Below, in pieces: positions 36,493 to 45,254 of a stretch of DNA of 64,000 bases. Location of the stretch: positions 372,001 through 436,000 of the forward strand of contig NZ_JAGGJU010000003.1 in the NCBI RefSeq assembly GCF_017873095.1, read 5' to 3'. How positions within the stretch are numbered: the first letter of the stretch is position 1; each line of letters starts with the position of its first letter. The notes under the pieces were generated by a model. It did not search any database and was not told the origin of the DNA. It worked only from the letters and a program-made list of their open reading frames with translations. The DNA comes from Heterorhizobium halophytocola (lineage in GTDB: Bacteria > Pseudomonadota > Alphaproteobacteria > Rhizobiales > Rhizobiaceae). The position numbers and the translations under genes are program-made.

Positions 36493-37576
36493 ACTGCAAA
36501 AGCGCGCCGGCATCTCGCCCCTGTTTTCCATGCTGTCACCCTTGCTCGCCTTCGCGCTGACAAACGTCTTCGGCGGCATCATGTTCATGCTGCTCGGCAA
36601 GGACCCGATAGAGGCTCTCTACAGCTTCTTCATCGAACCGCTGACCGAGGTCTGGTCGCTGCACGAGCTGGCGATCAAGGCCGCGCCGCTGATCCTGATC
36701 GCGGTCGGACTTGCCGTGTGCTACCGCGGCAATACCTGGAATATCGGCGCCGAGGGCCAGTTTACCGTCGGTGCGATCACCGGCTCGATCCTGCCGATCC
36801 TGGTGCCGGATTTCCACTCCTTCCTCGTGCTGCCGCTGATGCTGGTGATGGGGATGATCGGCGGCGCGCTCTATGCGGCAATCCCGGCCTTTCTGAAGAC
36901 GCGGCTCAACACCAACGAGATCCTCACAAGCCTGATGCTGGTCTATGTCGCCCAGCTGTTTCTCGATTGGCTGGTGCGCGGTGCCTGGCGCGATCCGAAG
37001 GGTTACAACTTCCCGCAATCGATCTCGTTTTCGCCCGACGCCGTGCTGCCGGAAGTGCTTTCGTCCGGCCGCGCCCACTGGGCGATCGTCTTTGCCATCG
37101 TGATCGCCATCGTCCTGTGGCTGGTCGACCGTTTCACGCTGAAGGGCTTCGAGATTTCCGTTCTCGGCCGGTCGGAACGGGCAGGGCGGTTTGCCGGCTT
37201 CTCGCCATCGCGGATGATCTGGTTCTCGATGATGCTGTCGGGCGCGCTTGCCGGTCTGGCCGGAATTTCGGAGGTTTCCGGCTCGATCGGCCATCTGCAG
37301 CCGACGATCTCGCCGGGCTATGGCTTTACCGCGATCATCGTTGCCTTTCTCGGCCGTCTCAACCCGCTCGGCATCATCGTGTCGGGCTTCGTGCTGGCGC
37401 TCACCTATCTCGGCGGCGAGGGGGCGCAGCTGTCGATCGGGATATCCGACAAGGTGACCCGCGTGTTCCAGGGACTGCTGCTGTTCTTCGTGCTCTCGGC
37501 CGATACCGTCATCCACTACAAGATCCGGCTGGTTCGCCAGAAGGTCGCATCCACCCTGACGCGGAGCGGCACATGA
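36482..37576 (+). CDS. ABC importer permease 1 (YufP/NupP-like)
   Basis: A 364-residue permease of the BPD_transp_2 (LivHM-like) family with eight to ten membrane segments. It has CYRGNTWNIGAEGQFTVGAI, typical of YufP-type subunits, and YGFTAIIVAFLGRLNPLGI near the C-terminus. The ATG at 36482 overlaps the ATPase stop by 11 bases, and its own stop overlaps permease 2 (ATGA), so translation is coupled throughout. Confidence 0.92.
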   Translation: MRIELQKRAGISPLFSMLSPLLAFALTNVFGGIMFMLLGKDPIEALYSFFIEPLTEVWSLHELAIKAAPLILIAVGLAVCYRGNTWNIGAEGQFTVGAITGSILPILVPDFHSFLVLPLMLVMGMIGGALYAAIPAFLKTRLNTNEILTSLMLVYVAQLFLDWLVRGAWRDPKGYNFPQSISFSPDAVLPEVLSSGRAHWAIVFAIVIAIVLWLVDRFTLKGFEISVLGRSERAGRFAGFSPSRMIWFSMMLSGALAGLAGISEVSGSIGHLQPTISPGYGFTAIIVAFLGRLNPLGIIVSGFVLALTYLGGEGAQLSIGISDKVTRVFQGLLLFFVLSADTVIHYKIRLVRQKVASTLTRSGT

Positions 37577-38490
37577 TCGCCGAGGCCATTCTTCTGACCA
37601 TCATCACAGCCTCGACGCCGCTGGTGCTGGCAGCGCTCGGCGAACTGGTGACCGAGCGTTCGGGAGTCCTCAATCTCGGTGTCGAGGGGATGATGGTGGT
37701 CGGTGCCGTCAGCGCCTTCATCGGCTCGCAGATGTCCGGCTCACCCTATATCGGCATCGTCTGCGGTGTGGCGGCCGGGGCGCTCTACTCGCAGCTTTTC
37801 GCCTTCCTCACTCTGACGCTGGTCAGCAACCAGGTGGCAACCGGGCTGGCGCTCAGCATTCTGGGTCTCGGAATCTCCTCGATGATGGGGGAAAACTTCG
37901 TCGGCCAGCCGGGCCTGCGCCTGCCCAATATCGCCATTCCCGGCCTGTCGCAGATCCCGGTGGTCGGCAAGCTGCTGTTCAATCAGGACCTGATCTTCTA
38001 CCTGTCGATCGCGCTGGTGATCGGCGTCAACTGGTTCCTGTTCAAGACCCGCGCCGGGCTGAAGCTGCGGGCGATCGGCGACAATCACGGGTCGGCCCAT
38101 GCGCTCGGCATCGGCGTCATCCGCACCCGCTATCTGGCGGTGATGTTCGGCGGCGCCTGTTCCGGGCTTGCCGGCGCGCAGCTGTCGCTGATCTATACCC
38201 CGCAATGGGTGGAGAACATGACCGCCGGACGCGGCTGGATCGCGCTGGCGCTGGTGGTCTTCGCCTCCTGGCGTCCCTGGCGGCTGCTGGCGGGCGGTTA
38301 CCTGTTCGGCGCGGTCTCCATCCTGCAGCTGCACGTGCAGGCGCTCGGGATCAACATCCCCTCGCAGCTGATGTCGGCGCTGCCCTATGTGGCGACCATT
38401 GTCGTTCTGATCGTGATATCGCACAATCGCCGCACCACGCTCATCAACACCCCCGCATCGCTCGGCAAGCCATTCGTGCCGGACCGGTAG
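37573..38490 (+). CDS. ABC importer permease 2 (YufQ/NupQ-like)
   Basis: A 305-residue second permease of the same family. The N-terminal LVLAALGELVTERSGVLNLG and VEGMMVVGAV are the classical YufQ-type signature, and VVFASWRPWRLLAGGYLFG lies near the C-terminus. It forms a heterodimer with permease 1. The next gene, the binding protein, follows after 46 bases with an AAGGAGAGG ribosome site. Confidence 0.93.
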   Translation: MIAEAILLTIITASTPLVLAALGELVTERSGVLNLGVEGMMVVGAVSAFIGSQMSGSPYIGIVCGVAAGALYSQLFAFLTLTLVSNQVATGLALSILGLGISSMMGENFVGQPGLRLPNIAIPGLSQIPVVGKLLFNQDLIFYLSIALVIGVNWFLFKTRAGLKLRAIGDNHGSAHALGIGVIRTRYLAVMFGGACSGLAGAQLSLIYTPQWVENMTAGRGWIALALVVFASWRPWRLLAGGYLFGAVSILQLHVQALGINIPSQLMSALPYVATIVVLIVISHNRRTTLINTPASLGKPFVPDR

Positions 38491-38536
38491 GGCGCTCATA
38501 GTCAACAAGAACTTCCAAGAACAAGGAGAGGCAACA

Positions 38537-39610
38537 ATGAAAAGATTTGCAACATTGCTCGCGGCCACCGCCGCCACCGTATTCAGCCTGGCAGCAGGCG
38601 CCCAGGCCGAGGACAAGACGAAGATCTGCTTCGTCTATGTCGGCTCGATCACCGATGGCGGCTGGACCCAGGCGCAGGAGCGCGGCCGCCAGGAACTGTT
38701 GAAGGAGATGGGCGACAAGGTCGACGCGCCCTATCTCGAAAACGTGCCGGAAGGCCCCGACGCCGAGCGTGCGATCGAGCGCATGGCCCGCTCCGGCTGC
38801 AAGCTGATCTTCACCACCTCGTTCGGCTTCATGGACGCCACCTTGAAGGTTGCCGCCAAGTTCCCCGACGTGAAGTTCGAGCACGCGACCGGATTCAAGA
38901 CGGCTGACAATGTCGGCACCTACAACTCACGCTTCTACCAGGGCCGCTATATCCTCGGCCAGATCGCCGCGAAGATGTCGAAGACCCACACGGCCGGCTA
39001 CATCGCCTCCTTCCCGATCCCGGAAGTGGTGATGGGCATCAACGCCTTCGAACTGGGCGCGAAGTCCGTCGATCCCGAGTTCAAGATGAAGGTGATCTGG
39101 GTCAACACTTGGTTCGACCCCGGCAAGGAAGCCGATGCCGCCAAGGCCTTCATCGACCAGGGCGTCGACATCCTGACCCAGCACACCGACACCACGGCGC
39201 CGATGCAGGTGGCCCAGGAGCGCGGCATCAAGGCCTTCGGCCAGGCCTCCGACATGATCGCGGCCGGTCCCGACGCCCAGCTGACGGCCATTGTCGACAC
39301 CTGGGGCGCCTATTACGTCAAGCGCGCCAAGGCGCTTCTCGACGGCAACTGGAAGGCTGAACAGAGCTGGGACGGCCTGAAGGAAGGCATCCTGACCATG
39401 GCCCCCTACACCAACATGCCGGAAGACGTGAAGAAGATGGCGGGCGAGACCGAAGCCGAGATCAAGGCCGGCACGCTGCACCCCTTCACCGGCCCGATCA
39501 ACAAGCAGGACGGCACGCCCTGGCTGAAGGAAGGCGAAGTGGCCGATGACGGCACGCTGCTCGGCATGAATTTCTACGTCGAAGGCGTGGACGACAAGCT
39601 GCCGCAATAA
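38537..39610 (+). CDS. BMP-family substrate-binding protein
   Basis: A 357-residue binding protein of the Bmp/PnrA/TmpC family. The signal peptide (MKRFATLLAATAATVFSLAA, then GAQA) has no lipobox cysteine, so the protein is free in the periplasm. VYVGSITDGGWTQAQERG near the N-terminus and the repeated YIASFPIPEVVMGINAF are family features. Characterised homologues bind purine nucleosides. No nucleoside-degrading enzyme is next to the operon, so the substrate remains an inference. It ends with a strong terminator. Confidence 0.92.
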   Translation: MKRFATLLAATAATVFSLAAGAQAEDKTKICFVYVGSITDGGWTQAQERGRQELLKEMGDKVDAPYLENVPEGPDAERAIERMARSGCKLIFTTSFGFMDATLKVAAKFPDVKFEHATGFKTADNVGTYNSRFYQGRYILGQIAAKMSKTHTAGYIASFPIPEVVMGINAFELGAKSVDPEFKMKVIWVNTWFDPGKEADAAKAFIDQGVDILTQHTDTTAPMQVAQERGIKAFGQASDMIAAGPDAQLTAIVDTWGAYYVKRAKALLDGNWKAEQSWDGLKEGILTMAPYTNMPEDVKKMAGETEAEIKAGTLHPFTGPINKQDGTPWLKEGEVADDGTLLGMNFYVEGVDDKLPQ

Positions 39611-39652
39611 GCCGCCGGGCGCCTTTGGTGCTGGGCACCGGAAACTTGCAGA

Positions 39653-39678
39653 AGGGCGTCGCTTGCGGCGCCCTTTTT
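39653..39678 (+). terminator. Terminator after the BMP importer operon
   Basis: AGGGCGTC (39653-39660) pairs with GGCGCCCT (39667-39674) with one G-T pair, loop GCTTGC, and a run of T from 39674 to 39678. It lies 43 bases after the stop codon of the binding protein gene. Confidence 0.88.
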
Positions 39679-39742
39679 GCTGATTGCAATTTTCACGGGA
39701 GGCCGATTTACAAAAGTAATATAGTATGATTTAAAAATTGCA

Positions 39743-39766
39743 CGCCGTTGGAGGACGGTGTTTTTT
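39743..39766 (+). promoter_or_regulatory. Terminator-like hairpin in the ytfQ-like leader
   Basis: CGCCGT (39743-39748) pairs with ACGGTG (39755-39760) with one G-T pair, loop TGGAGG, then six T at 39761-39766. It lies directly before the ribosome site GGGAGGA (39767-39773) and the ATG at 39781. An AT-rich stretch at about 39706-39740 that includes AAT-N8-ATT is the likely promoter. The hairpin is thus inside the leader, where it could act as an attenuator. Confidence 0.5.
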
Positions 39767-39780
39767 GGGAGGATACCTAC

Positions 39781-40743
39781 ATGAAACGCTTTACTGCGCT
39801 TGCCAGCGCCACGGTTCTTGCTGGCCTGATGTTTACGCCCGTCATGGCTGCCGACATGACCGTCGGCTTCTCGCAGATCGGTTCGGAATCCGGCTGGCGC
39901 GCCGCCGAAACCACGCTCACCAAGCAGCAGGCGGAAGAGCGCGGCATCGATCTGAAATTCGCCGACGCCCAGCAGAAGCAGGAAAACCAGATCAAGGCGC
40001 TCCGCTCGTTTATCGCGCAAGGGGTCGACGCCATCCTCGTCGCCCCGGTTGTCGCCACCGGCTGGGACGAAGTGCTGGAAGAAGCCAAGGATGCGGACAT
40101 TCCGGTCATCCTGCTCGACCGCACGGTCGACTCGTCCAAGGATCTCTACATGACCGCCGTCACCTCCGACCTCGTGCATGAGGGCAAGGTTGCCGGCGAG
40201 TGGCTGGCCAAGGAGGTCGGCGACAAGGATTGCAACATCGTCGAACTGCAGGGGACGACGGGATCGTCGCCGGCGATCGACCGCAAGAAGGGCTTCGAGG
40301 AAGGCATTGCCGGCCACGCCAACCTGAAGATCATCCGCAGCCAGACCGGTGATTTCACCCGCACCAAGGGCAAGGAAGTCATGGAAAGCTTCCTGAAGGC
40401 GGAAGACGGCGGCAAGAACATCTGCGCGCTCTATGCCCATAACGACGACATGGCCGTCGGCGCCATCCAGGCGATCAAGGAAGCGGGCCTGAAGCCGGGC
40501 ACCGACATCAAGGTCGTCTCGATCGATGCCGTACCGGATATCTTCCTGGCCATGGAAAACGGCGAGGCCAATGCCACGGTCGAACTGACCCCGAACATGG
40601 CAGGTCCCGCCTTCGACGCTTTGGCCGCCTACAAGAAGGACGGCACCATGCCGCCCAAATGGATCCAGACCGAATCCAAGCTCTACACCCAGGCCGACGA
40701 CCCGAAGGCCGTCTACGAAGAGAAGAAGGGCCTCGGCTACTGA
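39781..40743 (+). CDS. ytfQ: Sugar ABC importer binding protein, YtfQ-like
   Basis: A 320-residue periplasmic binding protein (type 1, RbsB superfamily) with a signal peptide (MKRFTALASATVLAGLMF, cleavage near VMAA). The start of the mature protein (DMTVGFSQIGSESGWRAAET) and LLDRTVDSSKDLYMTAVTSD match YtfQ, whose E. coli form binds galactofuranose. The following genes, in the order ATPase-permease-permease, fit the YtfQRT-YjfF system. The ATG at 39781 has GGGAGGA eight bases upstream. Confidence 0.88.
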   Translation: MKRFTALASATVLAGLMFTPVMAADMTVGFSQIGSESGWRAAETTLTKQQAEERGIDLKFADAQQKQENQIKALRSFIAQGVDAILVAPVVATGWDEVLEEAKDADIPVILLDRTVDSSKDLYMTAVTSDLVHEGKVAGEWLAKEVGDKDCNIVELQGTTGSSPAIDRKKGFEEGIAGHANLKIIRSQTGDFTRTKGKEVMESFLKAEDGGKNICALYAHNDDMAVGAIQAIKEAGLKPGTDIKVVSIDAVPDIFLAMENGEANATVELTPNMAGPAFDALAAYKKDGTMPPKWIQTESKLYTQADDPKAVYEEKKGLGY

Positions 40744-40758
40744 TCCTGAGCTGATGCC

Positions 40759-40816
40759 GGGTGGGGCGTTCCCGCATCCACCCTCAAACGGAAGACCGGC
40801 GGCAGTCCAGCTGCCG
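40759..40816 (+). repeat. Two hairpins between ytfQ- and ytfR-like genes
   Basis: GGGTGG (40759-40764) pairs with CCACCC (40778-40783), and CGGCAG (40800-40805) pairs with CTGCCG (40811-40816). No T-run follows. Such stem-loops after a binding protein gene often protect the upstream mRNA, so that the binding protein is made in excess. This is an inference from position. Confidence 0.45.
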
Positions 40817-40941
40817 GCCTCACGCATCGCACAGCCGGGTTCGAGCGGCCACGGCGTCCCCTTGGGGGGCGTCGATCGCTCGTCCGCGCCGGAGGATGCC
40901 TTCCCGTTTTGCGTGCCAGCCGCAAGGATGACGATCCGAGT

Positions 40942-42501
40942 ATGACCTCCGCACAATCCGACAGCATGAAAGACGATCCGGGCGAAGACGTTCTCGCCGC
41001 AAAGCGGATCACCAAAAGCTTCCCCGGCGCCAAGGCGCTCGACAATGTCGATTTCTCGCTGCGACGCGGCGAGATCCACGCTCTGCTCGGCGAGAACGGC
41101 GCCGGCAAGTCGACGCTGGTCAAATGTCTGACCGGTGCCTATCACCGCGACACCGGCCAGATCCTGCTCGACGGCCGGCCGATCGATCCGCGCGACACCC
41201 ATGACGCCCAGACGCTCGGCATCGGCACGGTCTACCAGGAGGTGAACCTGCTCGCAAACCTGTCGGTGGCCGAAAATCTCTATCTCGGCCGGCAGCCGAC
41301 GCGGTTCGGCATGGTCTCCGGCAGCCGGATGAACGCCATGGCGCGCGATCTTCTGGCGAGCTACGGCCTCGACATCGACGTCAAGGCCGAGCTTGCCCGC
41401 TATTCCGTGGCAATCCAGCAGGTGATCGCGATCGCCCGCGCGGTGGATCTCTCCGGCAAGGTGCTGATCCTCGACGAGCCGACCGCCAGCCTCGACGCGC
41501 GCGAAGTGGAGATGCTGTTCGGCGTGATGCGCGACCTGAAGGCGCGGGGGCTCGGCATCGTCTTCATTACCCATTTTCTCGGCCAGGTATTCGACGTGAC
41601 CGACCGCGTCACCGTGCTGCGCAATGGCTGCCTTGTCGGCACCGACGAGACGGCCAGGCTGGAGCGCCGCGACCTGATCGCGATGATGCTCGGCCGTGAT
41701 CTGGAAGCGGCCGAGGCCCGGCCGCACCGTGTCGACGCCGCCCGTTCGCCGGTGCGTTTTGCCTTTTCCGGTCTCGGCCGCAGCGGCAAGATCGAGCCCT
41801 TCGATCTCGACATCCACGCCGGAGAGGTGGTCGGCATGGCCGGCCTTCTGGGATCGGGCCGGACGGAGACGGCCGAAACGATCTTCGGCATCACGCCGGC
41901 CGACAAGGGGTCGCTCAAGGTCGACGGCCGCGAGACGAGCATCCGCAATCCGCGCGACGCGGTCGGCCACGGCTTCGGCTTCTGCCCGGAGGACCGCAAG
42001 ACCGACGGCATTGTCGGCGACCTGTCGGTGCGCGAAAACATCGCTCTGGCGCTGCAGGCCAGACGCGGCTGGTGGCGGCCGATCCGGCTTGCCGAACAGG
42101 TCGAGCTTGCAGATCGCTATATCGACATGCTCGATATCCGCACCAGCGGCCGCGAAAAGCCGATCCGCGAGCTTTCGGGCGGCAACCAGCAGAAGGTGAT
42201 CCTCGCCCGCTGGCTGGCTACCAATCCCGATTTCCTGATCCTCGACGAGCCGACCCGCGGCATCGACGTCGGCGCCCATGCGGAAATCATCCGGCTGATC
42301 GAGACGCTCTGCGACCAGGGCCTTTCGCTGCTGGTGATTTCCTCCGAGCTCGAGGAGCTGCTTGCCTATTCCTCGCGCATCATCGTCGTGCGCGACCGGC
42401 GGCATGTGGCGGAGCTTTCGGGAGAAGATATGACCACCAATGCCGTCGTCAACGCGATTGCCTCGCTGCCGGCGCAGACGAAGACCGCGAGGACCCCATG
42501 A
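40942..42501 (+). CDS. ytfR: Sugar ABC importer ATPase, YtfR-like
   Basis: A 519-residue double ATPase. The first domain has Walker A GENGAGKST, VYQEVNLLANLSVAENLYLG and Walker B VLILDEPTASLD, but its signature region reads YSVAIQQVIAIARAV. The second has GLLGSGRTE in place of a full P-loop, LSGGNQQKVILARWL and FLILDEPTRGIDVG. This is the RbsA/YtfR pattern. The ATG at 40942 is chosen without a strong ribosome site; an internal methionine a few residues on is possible. It overlaps permease ytfT (ATGA). Confidence 0.9.
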   Translation: MTSAQSDSMKDDPGEDVLAAKRITKSFPGAKALDNVDFSLRRGEIHALLGENGAGKSTLVKCLTGAYHRDTGQILLDGRPIDPRDTHDAQTLGIGTVYQEVNLLANLSVAENLYLGRQPTRFGMVSGSRMNAMARDLLASYGLDIDVKAELARYSVAIQQVIAIARAVDLSGKVLILDEPTASLDAREVEMLFGVMRDLKARGLGIVFITHFLGQVFDVTDRVTVLRNGCLVGTDETARLERRDLIAMMLGRDLEAAEARPHRVDAARSPVRFAFSGLGRSGKIEPFDLDIHAGEVVGMAGLLGSGRTETAETIFGITPADKGSLKVDGRETSIRNPRDAVGHGFGFCPEDRKTDGIVGDLSVRENIALALQARRGWWRPIRLAEQVELADRYIDMLDIRTSGREKPIRELSGGNQQKVILARWLATNPDFLILDEPTRGIDVGAHAEIIRLIETLCDQGLSLLVISSELEELLAYSSRIIVVRDRRHVAELSGEDMTTNAVVNAIASLPAQTKTARTP

Positions 42502-43514
42502 CGGCAGCGCTTGTCAAACGCCTGAAGCGGCTTGCCCCGCAACTGATCGCACTGGCGGTGATCCTTCTGCTCAACGTTGCCGCCTTTCCGGATTTCTTCA
42601 ATATCGGCGTGCAGAACGGCCGGCTCTATGGCAGCCTGATCGACGTGCTGAACCGCGGCGCACCGGTGGCACTGCTGGCCGTCGGCATGACGCTGGTGAT
42701 CGCCACCAAGGGAATCGATCTTTCCGTCGGCGCGGTGATCGCGATCTGCGGTGCGGTGGCCGCAGCCGTCGTGGCGAGCGGCCAACCGCTCTCGATCGCG
42801 CTCTTGGCGGCGGTCGCCACCGGTCTTGGATGTGGCCTGTGGAACGGCGTGCTCGTGGCCTTTCTCGACATCCAGCCCTTCGTCGCGACCCTCGTGCTGA
42901 TGGTGGCGGGCAGGGGCATCGCCCAGCTGATCACCGAAGGCACGATCCTGACCTTCGTCAATCCGGGCTTCGAATTCATCGGCTCGGGTGCCTGGTTCTA
43001 CGTTCCGGTGCCCGTGGTCATCGCTCTCGCCTTCGCGCTGGTCGTCGGCCTTGTGGTGCGGCGAACAGCCCTCGGCCTGCTGGTCGAGGCGGTCGGCATC
43101 AACCGGCGCGCCAGCATGCTGGCGGGCGTGGCAGCGCCCGTGCTGCTGGTCACCGTCTACCTGATCAGCGGGCTTGCCGCCTCGATCGCCGGCATCATCA
43201 TCGCCGCCGATATCCGTGGCGCCGATGCCAACAATGCCGGCCTCTGGCTGGAGCTCGACGCGATCCTGGCCGTCGTGCTCGGCGGCAATTCGCTGCTCGG
43301 CGGGCGGTTCTCGATCGCCGGCTCGGTGCTCGGCGCGCTGATCATCCAGGCGATCAATACCGGCATCCTGCTGTCGGGCTTCCCGCCGGAGTTCAATCTC
43401 ATCATCAAGGCCGCCGTCATCGTCATGATCCTGGTCGTCCAGTCTCCCTCGGTGCAGTCGGCGATCGCCTTCTGGTGGGCCCAGAGATCGCGTAGCCGGG
43501 AGGGCAGCCGATGA
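42498..43514 (+). CDS. ytfT: Sugar ABC importer permease, YtfT-like
   Basis: A 338-residue permease of the BPD_transp_2 family with about nine to ten helices. ALLAVGMTLVIATKGIDLSVG, with the ending GGRFSIAGSVLGALIIQAIN, is typical of the ribose/galactofuranose group. Its start overlaps the ATPase stop and its stop overlaps the next permease start (ATGA at both ends). Confidence 0.9.
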   Translation: MTAALVKRLKRLAPQLIALAVILLLNVAAFPDFFNIGVQNGRLYGSLIDVLNRGAPVALLAVGMTLVIATKGIDLSVGAVIAICGAVAAAVVASGQPLSIALLAAVATGLGCGLWNGVLVAFLDIQPFVATLVLMVAGRGIAQLITEGTILTFVNPGFEFIGSGAWFYVPVPVVIALAFALVVGLVVRRTALGLLVEAVGINRRASMLAGVAAPVLLVTVYLISGLAASIAGIIIAADIRGADANNAGLWLELDAILAVVLGGNSLLGGRFSIAGSVLGALIIQAINTGILLSGFPPEFNLIIKAAVIVMILVVQSPSVQSAIAFWWAQRSRSREGSR

Positions 43515-44473
43515 GCACCCGTCATCTGCCGCTTCTGGCCACCATCCTGATCTTCTTCGTCGCCTATGCCGTCTGCGCCTTCCAGTTTCCGGCCATGCTG
43601 TCGCTGCGGGTCTTTGCCAATCTTCTGACCGACAACGCCTTTCTCGGTGTCGTTGCCGTCGGCATGACCTTCGTCATCCTGTCGGGCGGCATCGATCTGT
43701 CGGTCGGTGCGGTGATCGGCTTTTCCGGCGTCTTCCTGGCGGTGCTGCTGCGCGACACCGGCGTTCATCCGCTGGTCGCCTTCGTGCTGCTGCTGATCGT
43801 CACGACGCTGTTCGGCGCCGTGATGGGCGCGGTCATCCACTATCTGGAAATGCCGGCCTTCATCGTCACGCTGGCCGGCATGTTCCTGGCGCGCGGCATG
43901 GCTTTCGTGCTGTCGATCGACAGCGTGCCGATCGCCCATGATTTCTACAAGGTGCTGCGCAAGGTCTATTACAAGCTACCGGGCGGCGGGCGCCTGACGC
44001 TGATCGGCATGGTCGTCATCGTCGTCTTCATCGTCGGTGCCGTCATTGCCCACCGCACCCGCTTCGGCGCCAATGTCTATGCGCTGGGCGGCGGTATCCA
44101 GACGGCGCAGCTGATGGGCGTCCCCATTGCCGCAACCACGATCGGCATCTACGCGCTGTCCGGCTTCCTGGCCGGTCTCTCCGGCATCGTCTTCTCGCTC
44201 TATACGTCTGCCGGCTACCCGCTGTCGGCGGTCGGGGTGGAGCTCGACGCGATTGCGGCGGTGGTGATCGGCGGCACGCTGCTGACCGGCGGATCGGGCT
44301 ATGTGCTCGGCACCTTTATCGGGATTCTGATCCAGGGACTGATCCAGACCTACATCACTTTCGACGGGACGCTGTCGAGCTGGTGGACCAAGATTCTCAT
44401 CGGTTTCTTGCTCTTCGCCTTCATCTTGATGCAGAAGATCATCCTGACGCTGTCGCGAAGGCAGAACAGATGA
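43511..44473 (+). CDS. yjfF: Sugar ABC importer permease, YjfF-like
   Basis: A 320-residue second permease. The N-terminal NLLTDNAFLGVVAVGMTFVI, then SGGIDLSVGAVIGFSG, and the loop with IAAVVIGGTLLTGGSGYVLG match YjfF, the partner of YtfT. With ytfQ, ytfR and ytfT it makes a complete importer. A galactofuranose substrate is inferred from the E. coli system only. Confidence 0.9.
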   Translation: MSTRHLPLLATILIFFVAYAVCAFQFPAMLSLRVFANLLTDNAFLGVVAVGMTFVILSGGIDLSVGAVIGFSGVFLAVLLRDTGVHPLVAFVLLLIVTTLFGAVMGAVIHYLEMPAFIVTLAGMFLARGMAFVLSIDSVPIAHDFYKVLRKVYYKLPGGGRLTLIGMVVIVVFIVGAVIAHRTRFGANVYALGGGIQTAQLMGVPIAATTIGIYALSGFLAGLSGIVFSLYTSAGYPLSAVGVELDAIAAVVIGGTLLTGGSGYVLGTFIGILIQGLIQTYITFDGTLSSWWTKILIGFLLFAFILMQKIILTLSRRQNR

Positions 44474-44491
44474 GCTGAAAGGAATGGTGGA

Positions 44492-45238
44492 TTGCAGGAG
44501 ATGACCGGTTTCGAGCCGACAGGCGGTCTTTCGCGCAACAGCCACGGTCAGGTGGTGCGAGAACTCGGGCGCGCGATCGTCAGCGGCGAGCTGTCGGTGG
44601 GCAGTCTGCTGCCGAATGACGCCGAGCTGGCAAGCCGTTTCCGGGTATCGCGCACGGTGCTGCGCGAAGCGATGAAAACCCTGTCGGCCAAGGGGCTTGT
44701 CGTGCCCAAGGCGCGGATCGGCACACGGGTCACCGAGCGGGCCTCCTGGAACATGTTCGACGGCGATATTCTCGCCTGGCATTTCGATGTCGGTGTCGAT
44801 GAAGACTTCCTGATGCATCTCTACGACATCCGGCTGGCCTTCGAGCCGGCGGCGGCAGCGCTGGCCGCGACGCGGGCAAGTGTCGAGGAGATCGAGGCGC
44901 TCGGACAGCTGGCCGATGCACTGGGCGACGCGGACCACAGCATCGAGAGCCTCGCCTTCGCCGATCTGCGCTTTCATCTGGCGCTTGCCACGGCCTCGCG
45001 CAATCCCTTCATGCGCACGCTGGGCGGGCTGATCAAGGCCGCACTTGTCGGCGCCTTCCGCATGTCGTCGCTGCTTCCGGCCGGCGGGCGGGGCGACGAG
45101 GTGCGCGCATCGCATATGGAAATCGTCGATGCCTTGCGGGCGCGCGACCCGGCCGCCGCGAGACTTGCCATGGAGCAGGTGATCCTGACCGGCCAGGAGC
45201 GGGCCCGCATAACCTATGCCCAGGAGCACGGCCTGTAG
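44492..45238 (+). CDS. GntR-family regulator, FadR subfamily
   Basis: A 248-residue repressor-type protein. The N-terminal winged helix-turn-helix reads AIVSGELSVGSLLPNDAELA and RFRVSRTVLREAMKTLSAKG. The C-terminal FCD all-helical ligand domain has DIRLAFEPAAAALAATRA and ADLRFHLALATASRN, with the histidines expected for metal binding. It sits 18 bases after yjfF and probably regulates the importer. I use the TTG at 44492, which has AAAGGA at 44478-44483; the ATG at 44501 has its purines too close. Confidence 0.88.
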   Translation: MQEMTGFEPTGGLSRNSHGQVVRELGRAIVSGELSVGSLLPNDAELASRFRVSRTVLREAMKTLSAKGLVVPKARIGTRVTERASWNMFDGDILAWHFDVGVDEDFLMHLYDIRLAFEPAAAALAATRASVEEIEALGQLADALGDADHSIESLAFADLRFHLALATASRNPFMRTLGGLIKAALVGAFRMSSLLPAGGRGDEVRASHMEIVDALRARDPAAARLAMEQVILTGQERARITYAQEHGL

Positions 45239-45254
45239 CGGAGAAGGTTCTGGT

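Noticed and set aside
39720-39736. FadR-type operator upstream of the ytfQ-like gene
   Set aside because: Only AAT-N8-ATT is symmetric; too weak to name as the GntR-family site.
39574-42405. A 943-codon open frame on the minus strand across the ytfQ-ytfR region
   Set aside because: It mirrors the well-supported plus-strand genes; high GC and codon bias open the opposite strand. Composition (many H, R, D, G) is not protein-like.
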